From: Cronobacter condimenti 1330
Lineage (GTDB): Bacteria; Pseudomonadota; Gammaproteobacteria; Enterobacterales; Enterobacteriaceae
Assembly: GCF_001277255.1 (NCBI RefSeq)
Contig: NZ_CP012264.1
Coordinates: 1,116,001 to 1,180,000 of the forward strand
DNA: 64,000 nt
Direction of reading: 5' to 3'
Positions 43,772 through 53,231 of this stretch are shown piece after piece; positions within the stretch are counted from its first letter, which is position 1; every line of letters starts with the position of its first letter. Both the position numbers and the translations under genes were made by a program. The notes beneath the pieces are model-generated. The model was not told the DNA's origin. It was given only the letters and a program-made list of their open reading frames with translations, and ran no database searches.

Positions 43772-44437
43772 ATGGCACGAAAAACCAAACAGCAAGCCCT
43801 GGAGACGCGTCAACACATTCTCGATGTGGCGATTCGCTTGTTCTCGCAACAGGGGGTGTCAGCCACGTCGCTGGCGGACATTGCCCAGGCGGCGGGCGTA
43901 ACGCGAGGCGCCATTTACTGGCATTTCAGGAACAAGTCGGATTTGTTTAGTGAAATCTGGGAATCATCAGAGGCCGGCATCGGCGATCTTGAAAATGAGT
44001 ATCGGGCAAAATTCCCAGACGATCCACTCTCTGTTTTACGGGAGATTCTCGTTTATATACTTGAAGCTACGGTGACAGAAGAGCGCCGTCGCTTGATGAT
44101 GGAAATAATTTATCACAAATGTGAGTTTGTTGGGGAAATGGCCGTTGTCCAGCAGGCGCATCGCAGTTTGTGTTTCCAGAGTTATGACCGTATTGAACAG
44201 GCGCTGATGCAGTGTATTCAGTCGGGAATGTTGCCGGAAAATCTGCAAACCCGGCGCGCCGCGATCCTGATGCGCAGCTACATTTCCGGGCTGGTGGAAA
44301 ACTGGCTTTTCGCTCCGCAGACGTTTGATCTTAAAAAGGAAGCGCGCGAACTGGTGACGATTTTGCTGGAGATGTATCAATACTGCCCGACCCTGCGCCG
44401 TGGCCCTGACGCCGCTCCTGTTTCAGACCCACGCTGA
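43772..44437 (+). CDS. acrR: AcrR, TetR-family repressor of acrAB
   Basis: 221 residues (E. coli 215). TetR helix-turn-helix at about 28-53 (TSLADIAQAAGVTRGAIYWHF), followed by the ligand-binding helical domain. Drugs bind it and relieve acrAB repression. The C-terminal tail after PTLRRG is slightly longer than in E. coli. No truncation or frameshift that would raise efflux was seen. Confidence 0.97.
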   Translation: MARKTKQQALETRQHILDVAIRLFSQQGVSATSLADIAQAAGVTRGAIYWHFRNKSDLFSEIWESSEAGIGDLENEYRAKFPDDPLSVLREILVYILEATVTEERRRLMMEIIYHKCEFVGEMAVVQQAHRSLCFQSYDRIEQALMQCIQSGMLPENLQTRRAAILMRSYISGLVENWLFAPQTFDLKKEARELVTILLEMYQYCPTLRRGPDAAPVSDPR

Positions 44438-44553
44438 ATTTATCTTAAAGCCCGGTGGGCCGCTATTCCAGGCGCCCCAGCCGTGGTATTCTCTGCGCCG
44501 TTCCAGTATCCCCGCAGGCATTCCGCGTGCGGTCCGGCCATGACGTCATTCAA

Positions 44554-47500
44554 ATGATTATGCAGCACACAACCCTTTCGCGGCGCCTGGCGTCCGCTGT
44601 TCTCTTTGCCGTTCTGTTGGTACTCGGCACGCTGTCGCCTCTGATGGCGCAGGCGGCGTCCTCCAGCAGTGATGTTCCTTCGCGGGCGGATGTCCAGTCG
44701 CAACTCGACGCGCTCGGCAAGCAAAAAATGCACTCCGCGCAGGATAAACTGACCACGGAAGATCTGACGGCCACGCTTGAAACGCTGGATAAAATTGAGC
44801 GTATCAAGCAGGAAACCACACAGTTGCGCCAGCAGGTATTGCAGGCGCCAGAAAAAATGCGCCAGGCGACCGACAACCTCAACGCGTTGCAGAATCAGGA
44901 CAGCGACGAGGTGGTGCGCCAGACGTTAAAAAGCTTGTCGCTGCGCCAGCTCGAATCGCGCGTCGCGTCAGTGCTTGACGATCTGCAAACCGCGCAGAAC
45001 GACCTGGCGACGTTTAACAGTCAGTTAGTGTCACTACAGACACAGCCAGAGCGCGTGCAGAACGCGATGTACAACGCCTCGCAGCAGCTTCAGCAGATCC
45101 GTAATCGCCTCAACGGCACCGCGCCAGGTGAAGAAGCGTTGCGTCCTTCGCAGCAAGGATTGATGCTGGCGCAGCAGGCGTTGCTGAACGCGCAGATAGA
45201 GCAGCAGCGTAAAAGCCTTGAAGGCAACACGGTGCTGCAGGACGCGCTTCAGAAACAGCGCGATTACACCAACACGCATATCAACCGCCTCGAACACCAG
45301 TTGCAGTTATTGCAGGAGGCGGTCAACAACAAGCGCCTGACGCTGACGGAGAAAACCGCCCAGGAGGCGATTGCGCCGGAGGATGCCTCCAGCATTCAGA
45401 CCAACCCGCTGGTGCGTCAGGAACTGGAAATCAACCATCAGCTCAGCCAGCGGCTTATCGACTCGACCCAAAGCGGCAACAATCTGGTTCAGCAGAATAT
45501 CCGGGTGAAAAACTGGCTCGACCGCGCATTGCAGTCGGAGCGCAACCTGAAAGAGCAGATCTCTGTGCTAAAAGGCAGTCTGTTGCTTTCTCGTATTCTG
45601 TATCAGCAGCAACAGACGCTGCCTTCCGCCGATGAACTTGAAGACATGACGAACCGCATCGCGGATCTGCGTCTTGAGCAGTTTGAGGTCAACCAGCAGC
45701 GCGACGCGCTGTTCCAGAGCGATGCGTTTGTCGCCAAACTGGAAGAAGGCCACAAGAGCGACATCAACGACGATGTGCACGACGCGCTGTTGCAGGTCGT
45801 CGATATGCGCCGCGAGCTGCTCGATCAGCTCAACAAACAGCTCGGCAATCAGCTGATGATGGCGATTAACCTGCAAATCAACCAGCAGCAGTTAATGAGC
45901 GTCAGCACCAATTTGCAGGAGATGCTCACGCAGCAGATCTTCTGGGTAAACAGCAATAAGCCGATGGACTGGGAGTGGGTAAAAGCGTTCCCGCAGGCGC
46001 TACACGGCCAGTTGAAGGCCATGAAAATTACCTTTAACTGGGAAAAAGCCTGGCCTGCGATGTTAAAAGCGCTGCTCGCCGGGCTGCCATTGCTGTTGAT
46101 CGCGGGGCTGATCCGCTGGCGTTTTCGCTGGATGCGCCAGTACCTGAATAAACTGGCAGGCGAAGTCGGCCAGTTGCGTAACGACAGCCAGCTGCATACG
46201 CCGAAAGCAATCCTGATAAACCTCATCCGCGCGCTGCCGGTTTGTCTGATCATTCTGGCGGTGGGGCTGATTCTTTATGTCATGCAGCTGAATATCAGCG
46301 ATCTGCTCTGGGCATTCAGCAAAGAGCTGGCCATGTTCTGGCTGGTGTTTGGGCTGTGCTGGCGCGTGCTGGAAAAAGACGGCATGGCGGTGAGCCATTT
46401 TAATATGCCTGCCACGCTGACCAGCCACTGGCGACGCCAGATTGTGCGGGTGAGCCTGGCGCTGTTGCCGCTGCTGTTCTGGTCGGTGCTGGCGGAGCTG
46501 TCGCCGCTGCACCTGATGGATGACGTGCTCGGCCAGAGCATGATTTTCCTGAACCTGCTGCTCATTACCGCGCTGGTCTGGCCGATGGGCCGTGACAGCT
46601 GGCGTGATAAAGAGTCGCACACCATGCGACTGGTTACGGTAACGGTACTCTCTTTTGTGCCCATCGCGCTGCTGGTACTGACCGCGACGGGCTATTTCTA
46701 CACCACACTGCGCCTCGCCGGGCGCTGGATTGATACCGTCTACCTGGTGATCATCTGGAACCTGCTCTATCAGACGGTGCTGCGTGGGTTAAGCGTCGCG
46801 GCGCGCCGTATCGCGTATCGCCGCGCTGTGGCGCGTCGTCAGAATATGGTGAAAGAAGGCGCGGAAGGCGCAGAGCCGGTGGAAGAGACTTCGCTCGCGC
46901 TCGATCAGGTTAACCAGCAGACGTTGCGTATTACCATGCTGGTGATGTTCGCGCTGTTCGGCGTGGTGTTCTGGGCGATTTGGTCAGATTTGATCACCGT
47001 CTTCGCGTATCTCGACAGCATTGTGCTGTGGCATTACAACGGCACCGAAGCGGGCGCGGCAGTGACAAAAAACGTCACTCTCGGCAGCATTTTGTTTGCG
47101 GGCGTGGCGTTTATGGTCGCCTGGGCGCTTATCCGCAACTTACCGGGCTTGCTGGAAGTGCTGGTGCTTTCGCGCCTGAAGATGCGTCAGGGCGCGTCGT
47201 ATGCCATTACGACTATCCTCAATTACGTGATTATCGCGGCGGGCGCCATGACGGTATTCGGCTCGCTCGGCGTGTCGTGGGATAAACTGCAATGGCTGGC
47301 GGCGGCGTTATCGGTCGGTCTCGGTTTCGGCCTGCAGGAGATTTTCGGTAACTTCGTCTCCGGCCTGATTATTCTGTTTGAGCGTCCGGTGCGTATCGGT
47401 GATACGGTCACGATCGGGACATTTTCCGGCACGGTCAGTAAAATCCGCATCCGCGCGACGACCATTACCGATTTCGACCGCAAAGAGGTAATCATCCCGA

Positions 47501-47922
47501 ACAAGGCGTTTGTGACGGAGCGGCTTATCAACTGGTCACTGACCGATACCATCACTCGCGTGGTGATCCGCGTTGGTGTGGCGTATGGATCGGATCTGGA
47601 TAAAGTGCGTGAGATCCTGCTGAAAGCGGCGATGGATCACCCGAAAGTAATGCACGATCCGGAGCCAGCGGTGTTCTTTACCACCTTTGGCGCAAGCTCG
47701 CTGGATCATGAACTGCGCCTTTACGTGCGTGAACTGCGCGATCGCAGCTACACCGTGGATGAGCTGAACCGCACGATTGACAGGCTATGCCGTGAAAACG
47801 ACATCAACATTGCGTTCAACCAGCTTGAAGTGCATCTGCATAACAACAACGGCGAGAGCCACACCGAGGTCAAACGCGATCTGCGTCATGACGACGGCGA
47901 GGCGAGCGCGGTTAAAGCCTGA
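44554..47922 (+). CDS. mscK: MscK, potassium-dependent mechanosensitive channel
   Basis: About 1122 residues from the ATG at 44554 (another is at 44560; the frame is open back to 44455). A signal peptide ends near LMAQAASS. A long periplasmic coiled-coil domain (about 40-470) is followed by about eleven membrane helices and a C-terminal MscS-like channel domain (GLGFGLQEIFGNFVSGLIIL, then IRATTITDFDRKEVIIPN). It opens at hypo-osmotic shock and is modulated by K+. No clear ribosome site decides the start. Confidence 0.95.
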   Translation: MIMQHTTLSRRLASAVLFAVLLVLGTLSPLMAQAASSSSDVPSRADVQSQLDALGKQKMHSAQDKLTTEDLTATLETLDKIERIKQETTQLRQQVLQAPEKMRQATDNLNALQNQDSDEVVRQTLKSLSLRQLESRVASVLDDLQTAQNDLATFNSQLVSLQTQPERVQNAMYNASQQLQQIRNRLNGTAPGEEALRPSQQGLMLAQQALLNAQIEQQRKSLEGNTVLQDALQKQRDYTNTHINRLEHQLQLLQEAVNNKRLTLTEKTAQEAIAPEDASSIQTNPLVRQELEINHQLSQRLIDSTQSGNNLVQQNIRVKNWLDRALQSERNLKEQISVLKGSLLLSRILYQQQQTLPSADELEDMTNRIADLRLEQFEVNQQRDALFQSDAFVAKLEEGHKSDINDDVHDALLQVVDMRRELLDQLNKQLGNQLMMAINLQINQQQLMSVSTNLQEMLTQQIFWVNSNKPMDWEWVKAFPQALHGQLKAMKITFNWEKAWPAMLKALLAGLPLLLIAGLIRWRFRWMRQYLNKLAGEVGQLRNDSQLHTPKAILINLIRALPVCLIILAVGLILYVMQLNISDLLWAFSKELAMFWLVFGLCWRVLEKDGMAVSHFNMPATLTSHWRRQIVRVSLALLPLLFWSVLAELSPLHLMDDVLGQSMIFLNLLLITALVWPMGRDSWRDKESHTMRLVTVTVLSFVPIALLVLTATGYFYTTLRLAGRWIDTVYLVIIWNLLYQTVLRGLSVAARRIAYRRAVARRQNMVKEGAEGAEPVEETSLALDQVNQQTLRITMLVMFALFGVVFWAIWSDLITVFAYLDSIVLWHYNGTEAGAAVTKNVTLGSILFAGVAFMVAWALIRNLPGLLEVLVLSRLKMRQGASYAITTILNYVIIAAGAMTVFGSLGVSWDKLQWLAAALSVGLGFGLQEIFGNFVSGLIILFERPVRIGDTVTIGTFSGTVSKIRIRATTITDFDRKEVIIPNKAFVTERLINWSLTDTITRVVIRVGVAYGSDLDKVREILLKAAMDHPKVMHDPEPAVFFTTFGASSLDHELRLYVRELRDRSYTVDELNRTIDRLCRENDINIAFNQLEVHLHNNNGESHTEVKRDLRHDDGEASAVKA

Positions 47923-47930
47923 CGTGCAAC

Positions 47931-47962
47931 GCGCCCTTCTCCCTGAAAAAAGGAGGAGGGCG
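47931..47962. terminator. Hairpin between mscK and rsmS
   Basis: GCGCCCTTCTCC / GGAGGAGGGCGC stem (with G-T pairs) between convergent genes; only short T runs follow, so termination is uncertain. Confidence 0.45.
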
Positions 47963-47963
47963 C

Positions 47964-48116
47964 TTACTTTTCCTGTTCGCGCAGCTTGCGCAGATAGTCA
48001 TCACGTACAATCTCCAGCGCCGCCAGCACCGTCTGCGGCGCGATATCATGATTTTCCAGCAGCATAATTAAATCCACGGCGAGCTTTACTTCATCAGGGG
48101 CTTGTTCAAGCGACAT
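47964..48116 (-). CDS. rsmS: RsmS (YbaM), small pleiotropic regulatory protein
   Basis: 50 residues (E. coli YbaM 53), MSLEQAPDEVKLAVDLIMLL at the N-terminus. RsmS is described in Pectobacterium as a regulator of secondary metabolism; no role is proven in enteric relatives. It follows priC by 27 bp on the same strand, as in E. coli. Read directly because it is too short for usual ORF cut-offs. Confidence 0.92.
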   Translation of the reverse strand: MSLEQAPDEVKLAVDLIMLLENHDIAPQTVLAALEIVRDDYLRKLREQEK

Positions 48117-48143
48117 CGTCTCTCTCCTCTCAGTGATACAGGT

Positions 48144-48659
48144 TTAGCGTGTAATACGCTCAAGCGCCCGCTCCGTACGGGTAATGGCGGTACGACAGCG
48201 TGCGAGACGCTCGCCGAGGGCTTCAATTTCACGCTGAAGCTGCGGGTCGGCATGGGTGGCACGTCGCTGCTCGCGCTCGGTTTTCATGGCGAGCAGACGG
48301 CGCTCGTACTCCTGATACTGCGCAAGACGTGCGTGCAGCCGCCCGCCAGGCCGATGCGCGTTTTCATGACGGCGCAGGTCGGCGGTTGCGGCTTCGCGCT
48401 GCAGCGCCTCGATTTGAAGCACGAGCCGCTCCGCAAGCCACGCGACGCGCGCCGCATCGCCTTGCGCCACCGCGGCCTCCAGATGGGCAAGGCTTTCGCT
48501 TGCTTCCGTCAGATAATCACCAAGCCGCGCGCCGCCGTGTGAAAACAGCTGGCGGTCGAAGCGCGGCGAAAAGTGACGCTGCCCAGCCAGCGGGCCGAGC
48601 TGCTGGTGAAGGCTTTCGACACGGGCCTTAAGCGATTGCAATAATAGGGGGGTTCTCAT
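48144..48659 (-). CDS. priC: PriC, primosomal replication restart protein
   Basis: 171 residues (E. coli 175), an all-helical protein (MRTPLLLQSLKARVESL; Arg-rich C-terminus). It loads DnaB at stalled forks with a leading-strand gap, independently of PriA. It forms a minus-strand unit with rsmS; ybaN is divergent. Confidence 0.95.
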   Translation of the reverse strand: MRTPLLLQSLKARVESLHQQLGPLAGQRHFSPRFDRQLFSHGGARLGDYLTEASESLAHLEAAVAQGDAARVAWLAERLVLQIEALQREAATADLRRHENAHRPGGRLHARLAQYQEYERRLLAMKTEREQRRATHADPQLQREIEALGERLARCRTAITRTERALERITR

Positions 48660-48725
48660 TTTACTCCGGGCGTTACGCCACGTGGGCTGTGCTACAGTAA
48701 CTCACCTGGTTTCGCGAGTATGATT

Positions 48726-49103
48726 ATGCAAAGGACTATATTACTCATCCTGGGGTGGCTGGCGGTAGTGCTGGCGACGCTGGGCGTGGTGCTGCCGCTT
48801 CTGCCGACGACGCCGTTTCTGTTGCTGGCCGCCTGGTGCTTTGCGCGATCGTCGCCGCGTTTTCATCACTGGCTGCTGTACCGGTCATGGTTTGGCAGTT
48901 ATCTGCGCCACTGGCAGGAGCATCGGGCCATGCCGCCTGGTGCGAAGCCGCGCGCTATTCTTGTTATCCTTGCGACGTTTGCTATCTCTCTGTGGATGGT
49001 GAAGATTTTTTGGGTGCGAATACTGCTGCTGGTTATCCTTTGCGGGTTGCTGATTTTCATGTGGCGCATCCCGGTCGTTGATGAAAAACAACAAAACCTG
49101 TAA
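48726..49103 (+). CDS. ybaN: YbaN, DUF454 inner-membrane protein
   Basis: 125 residues from the ATG at 48726 (an in-frame ATG at 48720 is also possible). Three to four membrane helices; the DUF454 motif PLLPTTPFLLLAAWCFARSS near residues 25-45 is intact. Function unknown. Conserved place between priC and apt. Confidence 0.94.
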   Translation: MQRTILLILGWLAVVLATLGVVLPLLPTTPFLLLAAWCFARSSPRFHHWLLYRSWFGSYLRHWQEHRAMPPGAKPRAILVILATFAISLWMVKIFWVRILLLVILCGLLIFMWRIPVVDEKQQNL

Positions 49104-49254
49104 AGCGCACCCGCAGTGGTTGCTTTTGTCGCGCGCAGCCAGTAAATTCGAGCGTTTTCGAGTACAGGCGCCGTTGGTTAAAGGGTAAACAACTTTCCCG
49201 TTTAACCGTCTCCGGCAACCTGTGAGTAATACCGTTTTTATCAGGCATACATCC

Positions 49255-49806
49255 ATGACCGCAACTGCGCAGCAGCTTGAATTTCTTAAAAACAGCATTA
49301 AAAGCATTCAGGATTACCCGAAGCCGGGCATTCTCTTTCGTGACGTCACCAGCCTGCTGGAAGACCCCAAAGCCTATGCCCTGAGCATCGAACTGTTAGT
49401 GGAGCGCTATAAAAACGCCGGCATCACTAAAGTCGTCGGTACCGAAGCGCGCGGTTTCCTGTTCGGCGCGCCGGTCGCGCTGGCGCTGGGCGTGGGTTTT
49501 GTCCCGGTGCGCAAACCGCGTAAGTTGCCGCGTGAAACAATCGCAGAGAGCTACGAGCTGGAATACGGCACCGATCAGTTAGAAATCCATGTCGATGCGA
49601 TTAAACCTGGCGATAAAGTGCTGGTCGTTGACGATCTGCTGGCGACCGGCGGCACGATTGAAGCGACCGTGAAGCTTATTCGCCGTCTGGGCGGCGACGT
49701 CACCGACGCGGCGTTTATCATTAATCTGTTTGATATCGGCGGCGAAGAGCGCCTCAACAAGCAGGGCATCACCTGCTACAGCCTCGTGCCGTTCCCGGGC
49801 CACTGA
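49255..49806 (+). CDS. apt: Apt, adenine phosphoribosyltransferase
   Basis: 183 residues, E. coli length. It salvages adenine with PRPP to AMP. The PRPP-binding motif VLVVDDLLATGGTI is near residue 120. The start at 49255 (MTATAQQL) is the family start, though the ribosome site is weak; eleven more codons are open upstream. It is followed by dnaX, as in E. coli. Confidence 0.98.
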   Translation: MTATAQQLEFLKNSIKSIQDYPKPGILFRDVTSLLEDPKAYALSIELLVERYKNAGITKVVGTEARGFLFGAPVALALGVGFVPVRKPRKLPRETIAESYELEYGTDQLEIHVDAIKPGDKVLVVDDLLATGGTIEATVKLIRRLGGDVTDAAFIINLFDIGGEERLNKQGITCYSLVPFPGH

Positions 49807-49895
49807 TCTTCTTCCCGGCAGCCTCGCCCATCGGGTGGGGCTGTGTTAGCATGACCCCTTCAGAATCCACCACTCAAGCGTTTCAGAGCCTGCCC

Positions 49896-51875
49896 ATGAG
49901 TTATCAGGTCTTAGCCCGAAAATGGCGCCCACAAACCTTTGCTGACGTCGTCGGCCAGGAGCATGTGCTCACCGCCCTGGCGAACGGTTTATCGCTGGGC
50001 CGAATTCACCACGCCTACCTGTTTTCCGGTACGCGCGGCGTCGGCAAGACTTCTATCGCCCGTCTTCTGGCGAAGGGGCTGAACTGTGAAACCGGCATCA
50101 CCGCCACCCCGTGCGGTGTGTGCGACAACTGCCGTGAAATCGAGCAGGGCCGTTTTGTCGATCTGATTGAAATCGATGCCGCCTCACGTACCAAAGTGGA
50201 AGATACCCGCGATCTGCTGGATAACGTCCAGTACGCGCCCGCGCGTGGCCGCTTTAAAGTCTACCTCATCGATGAAGTGCACATGCTGTCGCGCCATAGC
50301 TTTAACGCATTGTTAAAAACGCTGGAAGAGCCGCCGGCGCATGTGAAATTCTTGCTTGCCACTACCGATCCGCAAAAGCTGCCGGTCACTATCCTTTCTC
50401 GCTGTCTGCAATTTCATCTGCGGGCGCTGGATCTTGACCAAATCCGCCAGCAGCTTGAACATATCCTGACGCAGGAGGGGATCAACCACGAGCCGCGTGC
50501 GCTGCAACTGCTGGCCCGTGCAGCTGATGGCAGTCTGCGCGACGCGCTGAGCCTGACCGATCAGGCTATCGCCAGCGGCGACGGACAAGTGACCACCCAG
50601 GCGGTGGGCGCGATGCTCGGCACGCTGGATGACGATCAGGCGCTGAGCCTGATTGAAGCGTTGGTCGCCGCCGACGGCGAGCGCGTGATGCAGCAGATTA
50701 ACGATGCCGCCGCCCGCGGCGTCGAGTGGGAGGCGCTGCTGGTCGAAATGCTCGGCTTGCTGCATCGCGTGGCGATGGTTCAGCTGTCGCCTTCTGCGCT
50801 TGGCGCCGATATGGCCCTGCTGGAGCCTCGCCTGCGTGAACTGGCGCGCGCGGTGCCGCCGGGCGATGTGCAGCTCTATTACCAGACGCTGCTTATCGGA
50901 CGTAAAGAGCTGCCCTGGGCGCCGGAGCGGCGGATGGGTGTTGAGATGACGATGCTTCGCGCGCTGGCATTCCACCCGCGCGCGCCGTTGCCGGAACCCA
51001 CACGCGACGCGCAGCCCGCTGCAGTGCTGCCGGTCGTTAGTGCGCAGGCTGCGCAGCCGGTAGCACAGGCGGCGCAACCGCAGGCGCAACCGCAGGCGCA
51101 ACCTCAGTATCAGCCGCCGTCGCCACCGCCACCGCAACCCGAGGCGCAGACACCGCTACCCGACACCACAAGCCAGCTTCTACAGGCGCGCAGTCAGCTG
51201 CAACGCGCTCAGGGAGCGGCCAAAACAAAAAAGAATGAACCGGCAGCGCCAGCCTCCGCGCGGCCGGTGAATAACAGCGCGCTGGAGCGGCTGGCTTCCG
51301 TGACCGAGCGTGTGCAGTCCCGGCCTGCCGTCGCGAAAGACGACGCCCCGGCTAAAAAAGAAGCGTATCGCTGGAAGGCGAAAAATATTGTGCCCGAGGC
51401 ACAACAAGCGCCCGTCGCCACACCGCGGGCATTAAAGAAAGCGCTGGAGCATGAAAAAACGCCAGAGCTTTCCGCAAAACTTGCCGAAGAATCGCTTACG
51501 CGCGACGCATGGGCCACCGATGTTCACCGCCTTCAGGTGCCAAAGCTTGTCGAGCAGGTTGCGCTGAACGCCTGGAAAGAGCAGGACGGGCATAAAATTT
51601 GTCTGCACCTGCGCCCGTCGCAGCGCCATTTGAATTCGGCGTCGGCGCAGAAAACGCTCGCCGACGCGCTGGGCGTTTTGTACGGCGCGCCGGTTGAACT
51701 GACTATCATTGAAGATGATAATCTTGCGCACCGGACGCCGCTGGAATGGCGGCAGGCGATCTACGAAGAGAAACTCGCACAGGCGAGAGAATCGATTATC
51801 GCGGATGCCAATATCCAGACGTTGCGTCGTTTCTTCGACGCGGATCTGGATGAAGAGAGTATTCGCCCCCTTTGA
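49896..51875 (+). CDS. dnaX: DnaX, DNA polymerase III tau and gamma subunits
   Basis: Tau has 659 residues (E. coli 643) from the ATG at 49896. Clamp-loader AAA+ domain with Walker A GTRGVGKTS (near 45), a zinc module (CGVCDNC) and an SRC motif (ILSRCLQ). A Pro/Gln/Ala-rich linker (about 370-435, PQAQPQAQPQYQPP) is longer than in E. coli and explains the extra residues. The C-terminal domains V binds alpha and DnaB. Gamma (447 residues) arises by -1 frameshifting at 51227. The start of ybaB follows after 81 bp. Confidence 0.98.
   Translation: MSYQVLARKWRPQTFADVVGQEHVLTALANGLSLGRIHHAYLFSGTRGVGKTSIARLLAKGLNCETGITATPCGVCDNCREIEQGRFVDLIEIDAASRTKVEDTRDLLDNVQYAPARGRFKVYLIDEVHMLSRHSFNALLKTLEEPPAHVKFLLATTDPQKLPVTILSRCLQFHLRALDLDQIRQQLEHILTQEGINHEPRALQLLARAADGSLRDALSLTDQAIASGDGQVTTQAVGAMLGTLDDDQALSLIEALVAADGERVMQQINDAAARGVEWEALLVEMLGLLHRVAMVQLSPSALGADMALLEPRLRELARAVPPGDVQLYYQTLLIGRKELPWAPERRMGVEMTMLRALAFHPRAPLPEPTRDAQPAAVLPVVSAQAAQPVAQAAQPQAQPQAQPQYQPPSPPPPQPEAQTPLPDTTSQLLQARSQLQRAQGAAKTKKNEPAAPASARPVNNSALERLASVTERVQSRPAVAKDDAPAKKEAYRWKAKNIVPEAQQAPVATPRALKKALEHEKTPELSAKLAEESLTRDAWATDVHRLQVPKLVEQVALNAWKEQDGHKICLHLRPSQRHLNSASAQKTLADALGVLYGAPVELTIIEDDNLAHRTPLEWRQAIYEEKLAQARESIIADANIQTLRRFFDADLDEESIRPL
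51211..51268 (+). promoter_or_regulatory. Programmed -1 frameshift signal of dnaX
   Basis: All three parts of the E. coli signal are seen: a Shine-Dalgarno-like AGGGAG (51211-51216), the slippery A-AAA-AAG (51227-51233) ten bases later, and a stem-loop with ACCGGC / GCCGGT arms (51239-51268). After slipping, GAA TGA is read, so gamma ends with Glu at residue 447. Confidence 0.93.
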
Positions 51876-51956
51876 CAGGCAGTGTCGCTGCCTGTTGTAA
51901 CCCCTGGCCTCGCTGTCGGCCCTGCCGATAGCGACCTGAAGCAAAGAGAGAAGCTT

Positions 51957-52289
51957 ATGTTTGGTGGTAAAGGCGGTCTGGGCAACCTGATGAAACAGGC
52001 CCAGCAGATGCAAGAAAAAATGCAGAAGATGCAGGAAGAAATCGCTCAGCTGGAAGTGACGGGCGAATCTGGCGCGGGCCTCGTTAAAGTCACCATCAAC
52101 GGCGCACATAACTGCCGTCGCGTGGAGATCGATCCGAGCCTGCTCGAAGACGACAAAGAAATGCTGGAAGATCTGGTCGCCGCCGCGTTTAACGACGCCG
52201 CTCGCCGCATCGAAGAGACCCAGAAAGAGAAAATGGCTTCCGTGTCCTCCGGCATGCAACTGCCGCCGGGCTTTAAGATGCCTTTCTGA
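51957..52289 (+). CDS. ybaB: YbaB/EbfC nucleoid-associated protein
   Basis: 110 residues (E. coli 109; one extra Gly in MFGGKGG). Dimeric DNA-binding tweezer-like protein that coats DNA. It has long helices (MKQAQQMQEKMQKMQEE) and a central beta sheet (GLVKVTING). It lies between dnaX and recR, the conserved order across many bacteria. Confidence 0.97.
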   Translation: MFGGKGGLGNLMKQAQQMQEKMQKMQEEIAQLEVTGESGAGLVKVTINGAHNCRRVEIDPSLLEDDKEMLEDLVAAAFNDAARRIEETQKEKMASVSSGMQLPPGFKMPF

Positions 52290-52466
52290 TGTTCTCCGGA
52301 CGGCAGGTTTCACCTGTCGTCCCGCTTTTCCGCGCTGTTCTCCTCGCTCTCGTTTCTTCGCAAGCCATCTCCTCTGAACTATCTTTTAACAAAGAGGTTT
52401 AGGGTGCGTGCATAAAGGCGCAGATGGTAATCTATACGCTTTGTTCGTCGTTAAGGAATTTCATTC

Positions 52467-53072
52467 ATGCAGACCAGTCCTCTGCTGACTCAACTGATGG
52501 AAGCACTGCGCTGCCTGCCGGGCGTCGGCCCGAAATCCGCGCAGCGTATGGCATTTACGCTGCTGCAACGCGATCGCAGCGGCGGTATGCGTCTGGCTCA
52601 GGCGCTGACGCGCGCGATGTCGGAAATTGGCCATTGCGCCGACTGCCGCACCTTCACTGAGCAGGAAAAATGTAATATCTGCACCAATCCGCGCCGTCAG
52701 GAAAATGGACAGATTTGCGTGGTAGAAAGCCCGGCCGATATTCATGCTATTGAGCAGACCGGCCAGTTCTCGGGCCGTTATTTTGTGCTGATGGGGCATC
52801 TTTCGCCGCTTGACGGCATTGGCCCGGACGATATCGGCCTGGACAGGCTGGAGCAGCGTCTTGAAGCCGAACCGTTAAAAGAGATAATCCTCGCCACCAA
52901 CCCGACGGTGGAAGGAGAGGCGACCGCCAATTATATCGCTGAGCTTTGCGCCCAGTATGGTGTTGACGCCAGCCGCATCGCGCATGGCGTGCCGGTCGGC
53001 GGCGAGCTGGAAATGGTCGATGGCACGACGCTGTCGCACTCGCTCGCCGGGCGTCATAAGATGACGTTTTAA
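52467..53072 (+). CDS. recR: RecR, recombination mediator
   Basis: 201 residues, E. coli length. A helix-hairpin-helix (LPGVGPKSAQRMA), a zinc finger (CADCRTF...CNIC) and a TOPRIM domain (VVESPADIHAIE) are all present. With RecO/RecF it loads RecA at ssDNA gaps. A 177-bp gap to ybaB holds the promoter or leader. Confidence 0.98.
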   Translation: MQTSPLLTQLMEALRCLPGVGPKSAQRMAFTLLQRDRSGGMRLAQALTRAMSEIGHCADCRTFTEQEKCNICTNPRRQENGQICVVESPADIHAIEQTGQFSGRYFVLMGHLSPLDGIGPDDIGLDRLEQRLEAEPLKEIILATNPTVEGEATANYIAELCAQYGVDASRIAHGVPVGGELEMVDGTTLSHSLAGRHKMTF

Positions 53073-53096
53073 GCGCCAGATACCTCGGTTTTGCCG

Positions 53097-53118
53097 AAAG
53101 CCGCATTGCGCGGCTTTT
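53097..53118 (+). terminator. recR terminator
   Basis: AAAGCCGC / GCGGCTTT perfect stem with ATTGC loop and short T tract. Confidence 0.8.
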
Positions 53119-53149
53119 AACCAGTTAACACATGCCGTTTTTTCCGCCG

Positions 53150-53178
53150 CTTGAAAAGTTTCCCCGCTATCCCCATCT
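53150..53178 (+). promoter_or_regulatory. Sigma-32 promoter of htpG
   Basis: CTTGAAA (53150-53156), a 14-bp spacer and CCCCATCT (53171-53178), 53 bp before htpG, very like the E. coli htpG heat-shock promoter. Confidence 0.9.
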
Positions 53179-53231
53179 CTGCCTCAACCGTTTTTGTTCA
53201 CTGTGGCCTGTTTTGTTGAGGTATCACCATT

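Noticed and set aside
48200..48631. 143-codon plus-strand frame over priC
   Set aside because: Antisense of priC, whose protein matches the family from end to end.
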